Source: Bacteriovorax sp. PP10 (GTDB lineage Bacteria > Bdellovibrionota > Bacteriovoracia > Bacteriovoracales > Bacteriovoracaceae). From it: a DNA stretch of 64,000 nucleotides. Shown here piece after piece: positions 23,846 to 33,270 of this stretch. The notes beneath the pieces were generated by a model. It made no database searches. It was not told the origin of the DNA and worked only from the letters and a program-made list of their open reading frames with translations. The stretch is taken from contig NZ_JAYGJQ010000002.1 in the NCBI RefSeq assembly GCF_035013165.1, forward strand, positions 1,054,001 to 1,118,000. Reading direction: 5' to 3'. Numbering within the stretch: the stretch's first letter is position 1; each line of letters begins with the position of its first letter. Made by a program: the position numbers and the translations under genes.

Positions 23846-24823
23846 GTGAACTATTCGAAAGAATTTTTAAAGAGAAGGCTGCAGGTCCAAACTGTTCAGC
23901 AATGGGATATCGAAAATGATATCTCATGGGAGTTAGGCATTGACCTGACTAAATCTCTATTACCACCTGTTAAGTCTCCCTCAATCATTCCTAATGGTAC
24001 CCCAGAAGAAGAGCATGCTTTTTCTCAGTTTATGGGACTAATTGCAGCGGCAGCGATTGCTGAACATGAAAAATTAATTGAAGAAATTAAAGAGTATAGT
24101 TTTGATCGTACACTTAAAAATTACAATGTTTCGGAAGAGTTTGTTGAACTTGGAGAGTCCTTTTTTGAGGATGAGGCCAAACATTCAAAGGCCTTTACAA
24201 AGTATATTGAGATGTATGCTCAAGAGCTTAATCTTACTCCGGATGAATTAAAATCTATTCTTCCCGCACATCATAAAAACTCAATTTTTTGCAATCTTTT
24301 CAAACTTAATTCATACCTTGGTGGTATGGCCTTCTGGTGGACTGTGGCCACAACTGAAGAGCATAGTATGGAAATTTTTAGAATCATTCGTCCGATGCAA
24401 AAGAAGGTTGATCCACTTTATTATCAAATTCATAAATTACATTTTGAAGAAGAGGTAAGACATTCATCGTTTGCTCAAATGATGCTTGATTTACAACGCT
24501 CTAAAGAAGCTCCTTTTCTTTCAAGATTGTTAAGAAAATGTGATTTCGCTTTTTCAGACTTACTGGAAAAGGCATGGACTATTATTCAATTAAAGAAATT
24601 ATCAAGAGTTCATCGCTTTAAAGACAGGCATCCACTACTTAATACTATTTCTATAGTTATTGGGAAAATTAACTCAATTCCACTGCACAAAAGAATCAAT
24701 CTTTTAAGAGGGGATATTGATTATCTTTCTCTAATGATTAACCCTCGAAAACATAAAAATATCCAAAAGCAGATTTCAAAAAGCAATGCCTTTGTCTTGA
24801 AAATTCTGGAGGGATCAAAATGA
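23846..24823 (+). CDS. AurF-like di-iron oxygenase
   Basis: 325 residues, helical. The iron-ligand pattern of p-aminobenzoate N-oxygenase AurF is visible: Glu in AIAEHEKLIEE (73-80), Glu110-x2-His113 (EDEAKH), Glu171/172 in TTEEHSMEIF, and His199-x3-Glu203-x2-His206 (HFEEEVRH), the last with exactly AurF spacing. Such enzymes oxidise amines to nitro groups or perform related oxygen chemistry. GTG start at 23846. It overlaps an alpha/beta hydrolase gene by 4 bp and leads an operon ending in a desaturase, so the substrate may be lipid-derived. Family call is good, reaction inferred. Confidence 0.72.
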   Translation: MNYSKEFLKRRLQVQTVQQWDIENDISWELGIDLTKSLLPPVKSPSIIPNGTPEEEHAFSQFMGLIAAAAIAEHEKLIEEIKEYSFDRTLKNYNVSEEFVELGESFFEDEAKHSKAFTKYIEMYAQELNLTPDELKSILPAHHKNSIFCNLFKLNSYLGGMAFWWTVATTEEHSMEIFRIIRPMQKKVDPLYYQIHKLHFEEEVRHSSFAQMMLDLQRSKEAPFLSRLLRKCDFAFSDLLEKAWTIIQLKKLSRVHRFKDRHPLLNTISIVIGKINSIPLHKRINLLRGDIDYLSLMINPRKHKNIQKQISKSNAFVLKILEGSK

Positions 24824-25632
24824 ATTATTTTGAATCCTATATGGATGCACCTTTAATTGTTATGCTTCATGGTTTTCCCAATAATTATTTGGTATTTGAA
24901 AATCAAATTGAAGATTTTAAAAAAGATCACCATATCCTGGCAATCAATATGCCGGGGTGTAATGATGATTCAAGTCCTACTGAAAAAGATTATGAACTAA
25001 ATGTTTTAGTTTCTAAGTTAGAGACTTTAATCCTTCAAAAAGTAAGCAATAAAGAAAATCAAAAAATTATTCTTTTTGGCCATGATCTTGGTTGTTATGT
25101 TTTGGATCAAGTTGCCAACAAATTGAATAAGAAAATAGCTCTTCAAGTGTATATAAGCGGAATGGGATTGAACCAGTATGTAGGGAGACGTTTCTCACTA
25201 AAACAATGGATCAAATCTCATTACATTGTACTTTTACATATTCCTGGATCTATTAAGTTGATTCAAAATCACTTAACTGGATCTATCAGAAAGATTATCT
25301 ATGGACTCTCAGGTATTGATAAAAAGTCTAGTTTATACAATGAAGCGCCTCATGGTTTTAATGCCATCACGCTTTATTTAAGCCTGGCAAAACATTCCAG
25401 AAAACTATTATTAAAGAAAATATCCAATGAGAAGTCAGCCATTCCTACATTGTTTATTTTTGGGAAGAATGAAAAATTTTTAAATCTAACGACTGATAAA
25501 GAAATTAATAATTTTTACCTGAATGGAAAGAATAAAATTATTGAAGGTGGGCATTGGGTCTTAAAAGATAAATATATTGAAGTCAATTCTGCCATTAGAG
25601 AATTCATGACAGTTAAAACAGAGGCCGTATGA
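24820..25632 (+). CDS. alpha/beta hydrolase with Asp nucleophile (epoxide hydrolase/haloalkane dehalogenase type)
   Basis: 270 residues. HGFPNN (17-22) is the oxyanion turn of epoxide hydrolases. The nucleophile elbow GHDLGC places Asp89 where esterases have Ser, as in epoxide hydrolases and haloalkane dehalogenases, and EGGHWV near the C-terminus supplies the catalytic His. The cap has a hydrophobic stretch. It is translationally coupled to the AurF-like gene upstream and the desaturase downstream (4-bp overlaps each side). It may open an epoxide made by one of these oxygenases; the substrate is unknown. Confidence 0.8.
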   Translation: MNYFESYMDAPLIVMLHGFPNNYLVFENQIEDFKKDHHILAINMPGCNDDSSPTEKDYELNVLVSKLETLILQKVSNKENQKIILFGHDLGCYVLDQVANKLNKKIALQVYISGMGLNQYVGRRFSLKQWIKSHYIVLLHIPGSIKLIQNHLTGSIRKIIYGLSGIDKKSSLYNEAPHGFNAITLYLSLAKHSRKLLLKKISNEKSAIPTLFIFGKNEKFLNLTTDKEINNFYLNGKNKIIEGGHWVLKDKYIEVNSAIREFMTVKTEAV

Positions 25633-26462
25633 AAATAAGTTTTGCAGAGTTTAGAAAAAGTCCTTATTTTTTCTTGAAATATTTTTCAATGCAAATGATA
25701 GTGATGATTGTTTTAAGTTTAGTCGTTGTACTAACATTAGGGCTTTCTCTAGATTTCGTACCTCACCTAAAAAGCTATCACTTGCTTATGCTTCCTTTCG
25801 CTTTTTGTTTTGGTATTCAAGTGCCGGTGATGTTACACAATGTGGTTCACCATAATATTAAACCTAAGTGGCTTAATGAGATCATAGGGGAGCTGTGCGG
25901 ATTTTTCGTGCTCTTTGGAATGGCCCCTTTTAGAATCAGCCACGTTCTCCACCATGCATACCCGGATGATCATGAGAAAGACCCTCATGCTCCTCAAGGA
26001 AGAAACTTTTTGCATTTTCTTTCTATCACACAGCTTAATTCGATTAAGACGATTGCTAATAAATATTACGAATTTCACGGACGCTCAGTTAAAACTTACA
26101 GCATCATGGGTGTGCAGATGGCCTGCTACTATGTAGGACTTGTTTTAAGAGCTTATATTTGGTTTAAAGTTTTGGGGCCAACACTCTTTGTCGCTTTTTA
26201 TATACCGGCATACTTAACGAACGTAATCGTTTTTGCTCACATTAACTTTGCTACTCACAAGACACTTCCAAGTGGAGAAGTGGAGATCGTAAACTTAAAT
26301 CATAATTTTTATTACAAGATGGTAAATTTCATTGGTAGTGGCGCTTACTTCCACAAGAACCACCATACAAATCCTAATCTTTATAATCCGTCTCTTTTGA
26401 AGGTAGAACAGGCGCAGTATGCGGCCCCTCGAAATAGAGTAAGGGTGACGAGCTCTGTTTAA
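25629..26462 (+). CDS. membrane fatty-acid desaturase/hydroxylase-like protein
   Basis: 277 residues with four or so hydrophobic helices and the three histidine boxes of the membrane di-iron desaturase family: HNVVHH (70-75), HVLHHAYPDDH (105-115) and HKNHH near residue 240. These bind two irons and act on acyl chains or other lipids at the inner membrane. ATGA overlap with the hydrolase gene makes it the third member of the operon. Desaturase versus hydroxylase cannot be decided from the boxes. Confidence 0.82.
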   Translation: MKISFAEFRKSPYFFLKYFSMQMIVMIVLSLVVVLTLGLSLDFVPHLKSYHLLMLPFAFCFGIQVPVMLHNVVHHNIKPKWLNEIIGELCGFFVLFGMAPFRISHVLHHAYPDDHEKDPHAPQGRNFLHFLSITQLNSIKTIANKYYEFHGRSVKTYSIMGVQMACYYVGLVLRAYIWFKVLGPTLFVAFYIPAYLTNVIVFAHINFATHKTLPSGEVEIVNLNHNFYYKMVNFIGSGAYFHKNHHTNPNLYNPSLLKVEQAQYAAPRNRVRVTSSV

Positions 26463-26575
26463 CTGCTGACTTATGGCCCTTCAATTGCAATTTATTTTGT
26501 ATGTAATGCGAAAGAGACTTTCTGTCTCACTATTAGCTCTACAACAAATTAACAATCGCAATCGAGGAGTCAAAA

Positions 26576-27199
26576 ATGGCCAACTTTTTAAAAGAAATGG
26601 TAAGAACCGAACCCCATACACTTGAGGAAATTAAGGTTTCTCTCGACAAAGATATGGCCGATCACAAACAATTTGTTCCACTATTACGCGAACATCATAA
26701 CTATCTGGAAGAATCAATTTCTGTCTTGATGGATAATGAAACAACTGACTTTCAAAAACAAGAACATCTCGAAAGATTCTTTCACATTTTAGAAATGCAT
26801 GGGAAAGCTGAGCAGGAAGTACTCTACAATCATTTGAAGGCCAACGATGCCAGAGAAGTACGTCTGGAAGGCTTTGGTGGCCAGGATGAACACGATATCG
26901 CGTTTCAGCTTGAAGCTGAGTTGGTCAAGATGGGCTACAAGACAGAGTGGAATGAAGAGATTGAAGCGAAGGCAAAAGTTCTCGCAGGCCTTGTGAAAAA
27001 ACACATTAAAGAAGAAGAAGACGTCATGTTTCCAATTGCCACTTCTCATATGACTGAAGAAGAGTTGGAAGATATGAGAGATTCTTATATCCAAAAATGC
27101 ACAGGGTATTTAATTAATAGTAGAGCAGAGGAAATCTATTCTGGGACTTGGAATAAAGATAATTTTTCAGATAAGAGCACAGATACGATTCATCATTAA
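26576..27199 (+). CDS. hemerythrin-like HHE-domain protein
   Basis: 207 residues, a four-helix bundle with the di-iron ligand pattern of HHE proteins: PLLREHHNYLEE (His near 40), HGKAEQEVLY (about 79-88), DEHDIAFQLE (about 103) and HIKEEEDVMFP (about 141-151). Such proteins bind oxygen or NO or protect iron-sulfur clusters. A GAGGAG site lies upstream of the ATG. Monocistronic. Placed near several oxygenases, but no operon link. Confidence 0.88.
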   Translation: MANFLKEMVRTEPHTLEEIKVSLDKDMADHKQFVPLLREHHNYLEESISVLMDNETTDFQKQEHLERFFHILEMHGKAEQEVLYNHLKANDAREVRLEGFGGQDEHDIAFQLEAELVKMGYKTEWNEEIEAKAKVLAGLVKKHIKEEEDVMFPIATSHMTEEELEDMRDSYIQKCTGYLINSRAEEIYSGTWNKDNFSDKSTDTIHH

Positions 27200-27326
27200 T
27201 TTTAGAAAAGAGCTTTTCTGGTAAGAAACTATTCATAGTTTTTGTAGGAAGTTGTAAAAGAGTTGCGACATGGCGCATAGCTATCTATTTATAGACTAAA
27301 CAAGATATTTATCTCTATAATTTGTA

Positions 27327-28493
27327 ATGGACTCTTCAAGAAATGAATTACTATTTAAAAAAGTATGCCTATACCTTTTACCTATTATTGCCCCTTTGCT
27401 ATTTATAGTAATTTTGGAAGACATTTTATCTACAGCTAAGGTCAAACTTTTCGTTGAAAAAAATGAGAATCAACAAATTTTAAATATTCAACAATGCCGT
27501 TATGGAACGCAAAATGTAGAAGAGATTTGCCATTTTGTTCCTAGGAGTTATAGAGACGGCCAGAAACTTGTACTCGTACTTGGAGATAGTACGGCCGCAG
27601 GCTATCCTGATTATAGATCGAATAATTTTAGTTCTCTTTTAGAATTATCTTTAAATAAAACAAATCAAAATTTTCATAGAGTAGAAAATTATGCATCTTC
27701 CTGCAAAGATAGTGATTTTGTAAGACGTTGTTTTGAAAAATCACTAAAGGCAAGACCAGATATGGTTGTCATATATACAGGTCATAATGATTTTACAAAT
27801 CGTTTTCATCCACATGCAATTTCTTCTCTTGTGCAAAAAGTGCCCTGGATTTTTGATCTAGTGACATATTTACGTTTTCACTCCAGAACTTATTCCTTAG
27901 TTGCAGAGTTTTTTAATGATAAGAGTCGTCCAAACGGAAGTTACGGAATAAATTCTGAAATTGAATACCAGGCAAGACATAAAGAAGTGACAGGACATTT
28001 AATCGAAAATTTTCAGATAGTCTCAGGCATTGCAGAAGAAAATAAAATAAAACTCGTCATGATTGTTCCAGTATCAAATTTAACAGAGTTTGAACCACCA
28101 CCACGTGAACTTAATAATGTTTTCTTTGATACTAAAAGAAATCAGGCCATGAAGCTTATCAGCGATGGGAGAGATAATCTTAAAAAAGGAAAAACCGATC
28201 TAGCATTATTTGATTTCATAAAAGCTAGAGATAATGACCCTGTTCCGTCTCGATTGACAACAGAAGCTTATAAACAGCTTAAAACTAATTTTAGTGATAG
28301 GGACAATCTTCTTTTAGTTGATTTTGAAAAAGAACTTGAAACAACTTTTCCTGATAAACATAAATTTGGATGTGACCTCTTTGGAGGACATGAAACTGCC
28401 CAATGTGACCAGTTTCATTTAAATGCTCGAGGCCATCAGCTTTTGTCTGATTTTTTATTAAAAAATATTCAGCAGAAATGGCCCGATTTTTAG
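27327..28493 (+). CDS. membrane-anchored SGNH/GDSL hydrolase
   Basis: 388 residues. One N-terminal transmembrane helix (about 13-32) is followed by an extracytoplasmic SGNH domain: GDSTAAGYP with catalytic Ser88, TGHNDF (oxyanion Asn) near residue 152, and CDQFHLNARGH with the Asp-His pair near the C-terminus. Family members deacylate lipids or glycans and are common in envelope and polysaccharide metabolism. The gene ends 4 bp before the convergent metG stop. Substrate unknown. Confidence 0.82.
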   Translation: MDSSRNELLFKKVCLYLLPIIAPLLFIVILEDILSTAKVKLFVEKNENQQILNIQQCRYGTQNVEEICHFVPRSYRDGQKLVLVLGDSTAAGYPDYRSNNFSSLLELSLNKTNQNFHRVENYASSCKDSDFVRRCFEKSLKARPDMVVIYTGHNDFTNRFHPHAISSLVQKVPWIFDLVTYLRFHSRTYSLVAEFFNDKSRPNGSYGINSEIEYQARHKEVTGHLIENFQIVSGIAEENKIKLVMIVPVSNLTEFEPPPRELNNVFFDTKRNQAMKLISDGRDNLKKGKTDLALFDFIKARDNDPVPSRLTTEAYKQLKTNFSDRDNLLLVDFEKELETTFPDKHKFGCDLFGGHETAQCDQFHLNARGHQLLSDFLLKNIQQKWPDF

Positions 28494-28497
28494 AAGC

Positions 28498-30417
28498 TTA
28501 TTCTTCAGAACTTCCTTCCACTGCCGCGAAGTACTGTTGCTTTTGTCCGATTGCATGCCCTGCTGGAATCGGTTTTCCTAATTCATCAATCGAGAAAACA
28601 TCCTCTGGAAGATTAAGCGACAGACGAACCTTTTCCATCGTTGCAGGAACAAATGGATGAAGCATGATCATCAGGTTCTTTAAAATGTAAAAACAAGTGA
28701 ATAAAGCATCTTTACGTTCAGTCTCATCATGACGGTCATCATGTGGCTTGTATTGAACAAACATACTATTGATCAAACGAGCATAGTTTTCAATCTGGCC
28801 AAGAAGCGTAATGTGATCAGCTTTTTCCATGTTCTTCACATACATCTGAACAATCTTCATTGTCTCTTTTTCGGCCTTTTCTAAAATTTTTCCGTCTGGA
28901 ACAACTCCACCAAATTTAGAATGAACAGCAGCGATTGGTTTTTCCATCGCAGCGTTTAGAGGACCTGCTAGAAATTTATTTCTTTCATTGAAAGTATCGA
29001 AATCAAAGTTTGATTGTTTTTCAGCTAAGCTTAGAGTTGAAAGGAAATATCTCACTTGATCAGGATCGTAACCCATCTCTTCTGTAAGCTGGTCACCACT
29101 ATAAAAGTTTCCACGGGACTTACTCATCTTCTCACCGTTAACCATCAAGTGGAAAACAGAGTAGACGTCAGTCATTGTGTAATTATCATTTACGCCGATC
29201 CACATCGCTCCTTGCATAAGAACATAGAAGTAAACGTTATCTTGTCCAAGGAATTGGAAAATTCTCGCTTCAGGATCTTTCCAGAAACGTTCCCATTCTT
29301 TTGGATCTCTTCCTTGTTTTGCTAAGGCAACTTTTGTAAAAGAAATGGGAGCAATCAGTGAATCAGGCCATACATAAAGAGTTTTACCACTCATGTCTGG
29401 ATCGATTTCAGCTGGCACAGGAATTCCCCATGTCACATCTCTTGTGATCGAGCGGTGGGCCCAGCCATCAAGAGGTTCACACGTGATACCTTTTTCTTCC
29501 ATTGCGCTTTTTCCAGTTTGATAATCAGCAAGATTTTCAAATTGAACAACGACTTTTTTTCCAGGAGCATAACGTGACTTATGTTTTGGAAGAGTCGCAC
29601 GCATTTCTTTAAATGCTGGCTCATTAGTATTATCAAATTGGAAAGCTGGTTGAACCGTTTCATAAACTTCGTTAAAGACACCTTTGCGCCATTTATTTTG
29701 TTTTGATTTAATCCATTCAGTTAATTGATCTGAAACTTTCCACATATCCAGCCAAAGATGATTTGTGTCTCTTAGCTCTGGAGTTGCATCTGATAAAGAT
29801 GATTTAGGATTAATCAGTTGTGAAGGATCGTATTGTGTACCACAAACTTCACATTCGTCACTGTAGGCCATCTCATTCGTACAATTTGGATTCGGACATT
29901 TTCCAGTCACATTTCTGTCCTGAAGGAAACGTTGAATCTTTGGATCAAACCATTGTTTCGTGGTTTTTTTCTCCAGCATTTTATTTTGCCAAAGTTTGAT
30001 CATGAAATCTTGAGACGTCTCTTTGTGAACTGGATAACAATCAGGTTGAGATGTTCCTGAGAAAATATCGTATGAAATCCCATAACGAGTTGTCGTTTGT
30101 ACTTGTTTGTCGTGAATCTGGTCGATGAACTCTCTAACCGGCATTCCTGCTTTAATGGCCGCGACTTCAGAAGTTGAGCCGTGGTCATCATTTCCACTGA
30201 CGAATAAAACATTCTGCTTACCGATCAACATTCTCATATAACGGGCCATAATATCCGGTGGAACCATTGCACCTGCAAGGTGACCAAGATGAAGAGGGCC
30301 GTTAGCGTAAGGCATTCCGCCTGTGACGACCGCAGTCTTTGGGCGCTTTACGAGTTGAAGGATTGATTTAACGTCTGTTGGGGGAGTGTATTGTGGTTTA
30401 TTCATGGGGAATATCAT
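28498..30417 (-). CDS. metG: methionyl-tRNA synthetase
   Basis: 639 residues. The class I signature HLGH (the HIGH motif) occurs near residues 42-45 in GPLHLGHLAG, KMSKSRGN in the middle carries the KMSKS lysine, and CPNPNC/CEVC supply the zinc knuckle (about residues 174-194). It charges tRNA-Met with methionine. The C-terminal tRNA-binding extension of E. coli MetG is absent. An alternative ATG lies at 30405; neither start has a clear ribosome site. Stand-alone gene, convergent with the SGNH hydrolase. Confidence 0.96.
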   Translation of the reverse strand: MIFPMNKPQYTPPTDVKSILQLVKRPKTAVVTGGMPYANGPLHLGHLAGAMVPPDIMARYMRMLIGKQNVLFVSGNDDHGSTSEVAAIKAGMPVREFIDQIHDKQVQTTTRYGISYDIFSGTSQPDCYPVHKETSQDFMIKLWQNKMLEKKTTKQWFDPKIQRFLQDRNVTGKCPNPNCTNEMAYSDECEVCGTQYDPSQLINPKSSLSDATPELRDTNHLWLDMWKVSDQLTEWIKSKQNKWRKGVFNEVYETVQPAFQFDNTNEPAFKEMRATLPKHKSRYAPGKKVVVQFENLADYQTGKSAMEEKGITCEPLDGWAHRSITRDVTWGIPVPAEIDPDMSGKTLYVWPDSLIAPISFTKVALAKQGRDPKEWERFWKDPEARIFQFLGQDNVYFYVLMQGAMWIGVNDNYTMTDVYSVFHLMVNGEKMSKSRGNFYSGDQLTEEMGYDPDQVRYFLSTLSLAEKQSNFDFDTFNERNKFLAGPLNAAMEKPIAAVHSKFGGVVPDGKILEKAEKETMKIVQMYVKNMEKADHITLLGQIENYARLINSMFVQYKPHDDRHDETERKDALFTCFYILKNLMIMLHPFVPATMEKVRLSLNLPEDVFSIDELGKPIPAGHAIGQKQQYFAAVEGSSEE

Positions 30418-30507
30418 ATCGCAATAGTTGGGTAGGTAACAAGGGTATAATTGTTACTTTTCATTGGAAGATCTCTCTAATCTCTAGTGCGCTGAAGCAG
30501 CAAGGAA

Positions 30508-31179
30508 TTAATGAACTTGCATGGCATTTTCAATACCATACTTAAACGGCGCCCAGATTGGTCTTTTAGCGTCTATTGCTTCTAAACCTTTCTGAGTCCA
30601 CATGTTGCATGTATTGAGCATGTGGTAAGAGTGATGACTCTTAAAAAACTTATCAGTTTCGTAGTGACTAAATTCACTTATTTTCTGAGCGTGCCCTTTT
30701 TCATCAAGAACAAAGTAGCTTTTTATAAATGAAACCAATTTGAGGTAATCATCTTTTGTTAAATAGAGCGGGTAGATTTTAGGAGATTCGCTTAAATCTT
30801 TTAAGTATTCAACGTGTAAAACAGATTCTCCAGGAAGGAAGACTGCTTTTAGAATAACACCCCATTTGATTTCATCCCACGTTTTCATATTGAAGAAAAA
30901 ATTCCGACTTCCCCAGCCAATAGCAATGTATTTAGGATCTGGAATTTGAGTAGTAACAGAGCTAACAGGAATAAATTGATTCCAGCTGAAGAGGGTGTTG
31001 GATACAGGGAAGACAAATTCAGTATGAATCTCACTCGAAGAAACATAGGCTTCAAATTTAGTCTGGTCTTGTGATTTATATTCACCGGTAAAGATGTTTT
31101 GCAATATTAGGGCAAGGCCTAGGTAGGTACCGATAATGAAAAGAAGAAAAAGAGCTAAATATTTCAAAGTTTTTTTCAT
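30508..31179 (-). CDS. DUF2459 (TIGR02117-type) protein
   Basis: 223 residues with an N-terminal membrane anchor (about 5-28). The body matches the DUF2459 family pattern: SSEIHTEFVFP, YIAIGWGSRNFFF, TWDEIKWG, and the C-terminal YHMLNTCNMWTQKGLEAI. The Cys in TCNMWT resembles the catalytic Cys of NlpC/P60-like and DUF4105-like cysteine peptidases, with His in EIHTE, so peptidase activity is possible but unproven. Monocistronic. Confidence 0.7.
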   Translation of the reverse strand: MKKTLKYLALFLLFIIGTYLGLALILQNIFTGEYKSQDQTKFEAYVSSSEIHTEFVFPVSNTLFSWNQFIPVSSVTTQIPDPKYIAIGWGSRNFFFNMKTWDEIKWGVILKAVFLPGESVLHVEYLKDLSESPKIYPLYLTKDDYLKLVSFIKSYFVLDEKGHAQKISEFSHYETDKFFKSHHSYHMLNTCNMWTQKGLEAIDAKRPIWAPFKYGIENAMQVH

Positions 31180-31275
31180 ATGTTTTATGAAGTAAATTTT
31201 TCAACTAGAATTTCTATTCTTTTCTTTAGAGCAGTCGTCGTTGGCAAATCCATCATCAGGCCTTTGAAAATGTAA

Positions 31276-31303
31276 TTCTCCTTGGGGATTGGCCCAAGGA
31301 GAA
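31276..31303 (-). terminator. hairpin downstream of the propeller gene
   Basis: TTCTCCTTGGG (31276-31286) pairs perfectly over 11 bp with CCCAAGGAGAA (31293-31303) around a 6-base loop. It lies just past the stop of the minus-strand propeller gene. Downstream on that strand the sequence is TTACATTTTC, a modest U run. Confidence 0.65.
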
Positions 31304-31315
31304 CTCTATTTTGAA

Positions 31316-32158
31316 TTAATTATAATCTAAAGCTGTCCAGTCAGAGAATCCACCATGAATTCTTGTCGTCACGTAATCCCCAGTCGCATTGACCGTCCAT
31401 AGAGAAATATCGCCCCATGTGGCCTGCCATAAAAGTCTTCCGTTGGCATAACTCTTAGCAATCCATCCAGCGTAAGGGCCATGCAATCTATGAGTCACGT
31501 ATTCTCCGGCATTATTAACTGTCCAAAGAGATACTTGTCCATCCGTATGTTGCCACAAAACTTTTCCATTAGCATAGTTGATTGCTTTCCATCCATCAAA
31601 AGGGCCATGGATTCTATGAGTGATATAATCGCCAGCAGCATTCATGGTCCAGATAGAGATCTCTCCCGTTGTCGCTTGCCATAAAATTTTTCCGTTAGCG
31701 TAATTGATGGCCGTCCATCCAGGATAGGGCCCATAAATTTTATTGGATACGTACTCACCATTATTATTTACTACCCATAATGAAATGGACCCGTCGGTAT
31801 GTTGCCAAAGAATGCGATTGGTAGCGTAGCTTTTTGCCGTCCATCCCGCATAAGGGCCATGCAGACGATGAGTGACATAGTCGCCATTACTATTCACTGT
31901 CCATAATGAAACCTGACCGCCGGAGTGTTGCCAGAGAATTTTTCCATCGGCGTAGTTGATGGCCTTCCATCCGGCATAAGGCCCGTACTCTCTATGAAAT
32001 AAGTAATCGCCATTGGTATTCATAGTCCAAAGCGAAATGTTGGTAGAGGTGCCTTGCCATAAAACTTTGTCTGCGAAGGCGACGGAGATGGTTAGGTTTA
32101 ATAAGAGAATGAAAAAGAGCGCTCTTATTATTGCGGGGTACTTAGTAAATCTTTTCAT
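31316..32158 (-). CDS. exported six-repeat beta-propeller-like protein
   Basis: 280 residues from the ATG at 32158, chosen because AGGAGAG precedes it and the product then starts with a signal peptide ending VAFA. The mature protein is six consecutive repeats of about 42 residues with the pattern LWQ-x5-SLWTVN-x2-G-[DE]-Y-x4-HGPY-x-GW-x-A-x-xY. Six short all-beta repeats suggest a six-bladed propeller or lectin-like adhesin. No catalytic motif. Conserved Trp/Tyr residues suit sugar or surface binding. Function inferred only from architecture. Confidence 0.8.
   Translation of the reverse strand: MKRFTKYPAIIRALFFILLLNLTISVAFADKVLWQGTSTNISLWTMNTNGDYLFHREYGPYAGWKAINYADGKILWQHSGGQVSLWTVNSNGDYVTHRLHGPYAGWTAKSYATNRILWQHTDGSISLWVVNNNGEYVSNKIYGPYPGWTAINYANGKILWQATTGEISIWTMNAAGDYITHRIHGPFDGWKAINYANGKVLWQHTDGQVSLWTVNNAGEYVTHRLHGPYAGWIAKSYANGRLLWQATWGDISLWTVNATGDYVTTRIHGGFSDWTALDYN
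31319..32065 (-). repeat. six in-frame 126-bp repeats within the propeller gene
   Basis: The DNA encodes six near-identical units of about 42 codons; units 2 and 5 (the HRLHGPYAGW type) and units 1 and 4 (the AINYA type) are most alike, which suggests duplication of a larger block. Nucleotide identity is high enough for recombination between units. Confidence 0.75.
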
Positions 32159-32328
32159 GAATCTCTCCTGGAAAATAAATTTGTCTGATAATGAACGCAA
32201 AAAGTTATGCGCATACAGTGATATTTAATTTGCAATGAGAGTGCCGCTGGATTTTTTTTATAGGGAGTACGCCAAAATTTTCTGCGTACATATAAGAATT
32301 AAAATTAAATTAAGAAGACGAAGCTCTT

Positions 32329-32997
32329 TTACAGAGCTTTGTCTTTTAATAATTCTGCACGAATTTTTTCTAAGATTTCATGGTATTTGTAAGAAGGTAG
32401 TGAATCTTCGCTCATTTGGTGATCAGGTTTTAAGTTTAATCCAGCTGTTTTTAAAAGCAGGGCCTTGATCTCAGGATTTTGCATAACCTTAGCGCGAATC
32501 GCACGAGTGATTAATTCTAAGTGAAATTGACTTCCTTCTTTTCCGTCATTGTACATAAAACGGCGGTCAAAATAAGTGATGAATTTTAAATTATGATCTT
32601 TGTAAATTTGATTGGCCACATTTCCTGCTGTCTTACTTTCCCAACTAGACATTAAATAAACTTGTGCCCTTGTATTAGGCCATCCTGTTACTTTAGATCT
32701 TTCATCGTTTGCTAAAGTTGGGTCAGGGTATTTCATTCCTTGCCACAGCCCTTCAATCGAAGCGTAAGAGATGCCATCAAGAGTGAATGGGGCCTTGGAT
32801 AGGTTGGAGAAAACTCCAAGCTCTGTGCGTTTGGAGAGAATGACTTCACCAGGTTTTGCCGATTGCGGAAGAATTTCCCATTTCGGTGCTGTTTGTTCAT
32901 CTGCAGGTTTCCACCAGTCACTTGGGTAGTCGGCCGATGAGGCCAGGGGGGAGATGAATAAGGTAAACAGCAGTGAAAGGAGAATGTTTTTCGTCAT
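32329..32997 (-). CDS. exported NADAR-like (YbiA/RibX fold) protein
   Basis: 222 residues with a signal peptide (LLFTLFISPLASSA). The core LGVFSNLSKAPFTLDGISYASIEGLWQGMK (about 59-88) follows the NADAR/YbiA pattern (FSNF, PF, DG, Y-S-E-Q-K), with later LKFITYF and the C-terminal LLLKTAG. NADAR enzymes remove ADP-ribose from guanine or hydrolyse riboflavin and NAD intermediates and are normally cytoplasmic. An exported member is unusual. GAGGG precedes the ATG. Alternatively the first 20 residues are a membrane anchor. Confidence 0.68.
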   Translation of the reverse strand: MTKNILLSLLFTLFISPLASSADYPSDWWKPADEQTAPKWEILPQSAKPGEVILSKRTELGVFSNLSKAPFTLDGISYASIEGLWQGMKYPDPTLANDERSKVTGWPNTRAQVYLMSSWESKTAGNVANQIYKDHNLKFITYFDRRFMYNDGKEGSQFHLELITRAIRAKVMQNPEIKALLLKTAGLNLKPDHQMSEDSLPSYKYHEILEKIRAELLKDKAL

Positions 32998-33270
32998 AAT
33001 AGGCCCTCTTTAACATTAAGTCGTATGGCGTACGCAGGGAAATTTAGGAAAATATACCTAATTTGATATAAATTAACAATTTTGAGGATCGCCATTTTTG
33101 GCCTAAAAACCACATATAGTTGGCAGCTGATTTACTGTGAGTTTCCCAATGAAACCCTCTAAGTGATTATTTTAATCAGCTATTAAGAAGCGATAACTGC
33201 CTATAATATTTTTTTTCCCAGTTCTATGGTTAAATTTATTTAATATTCTGTAGTTACATAAGAGATAAAT

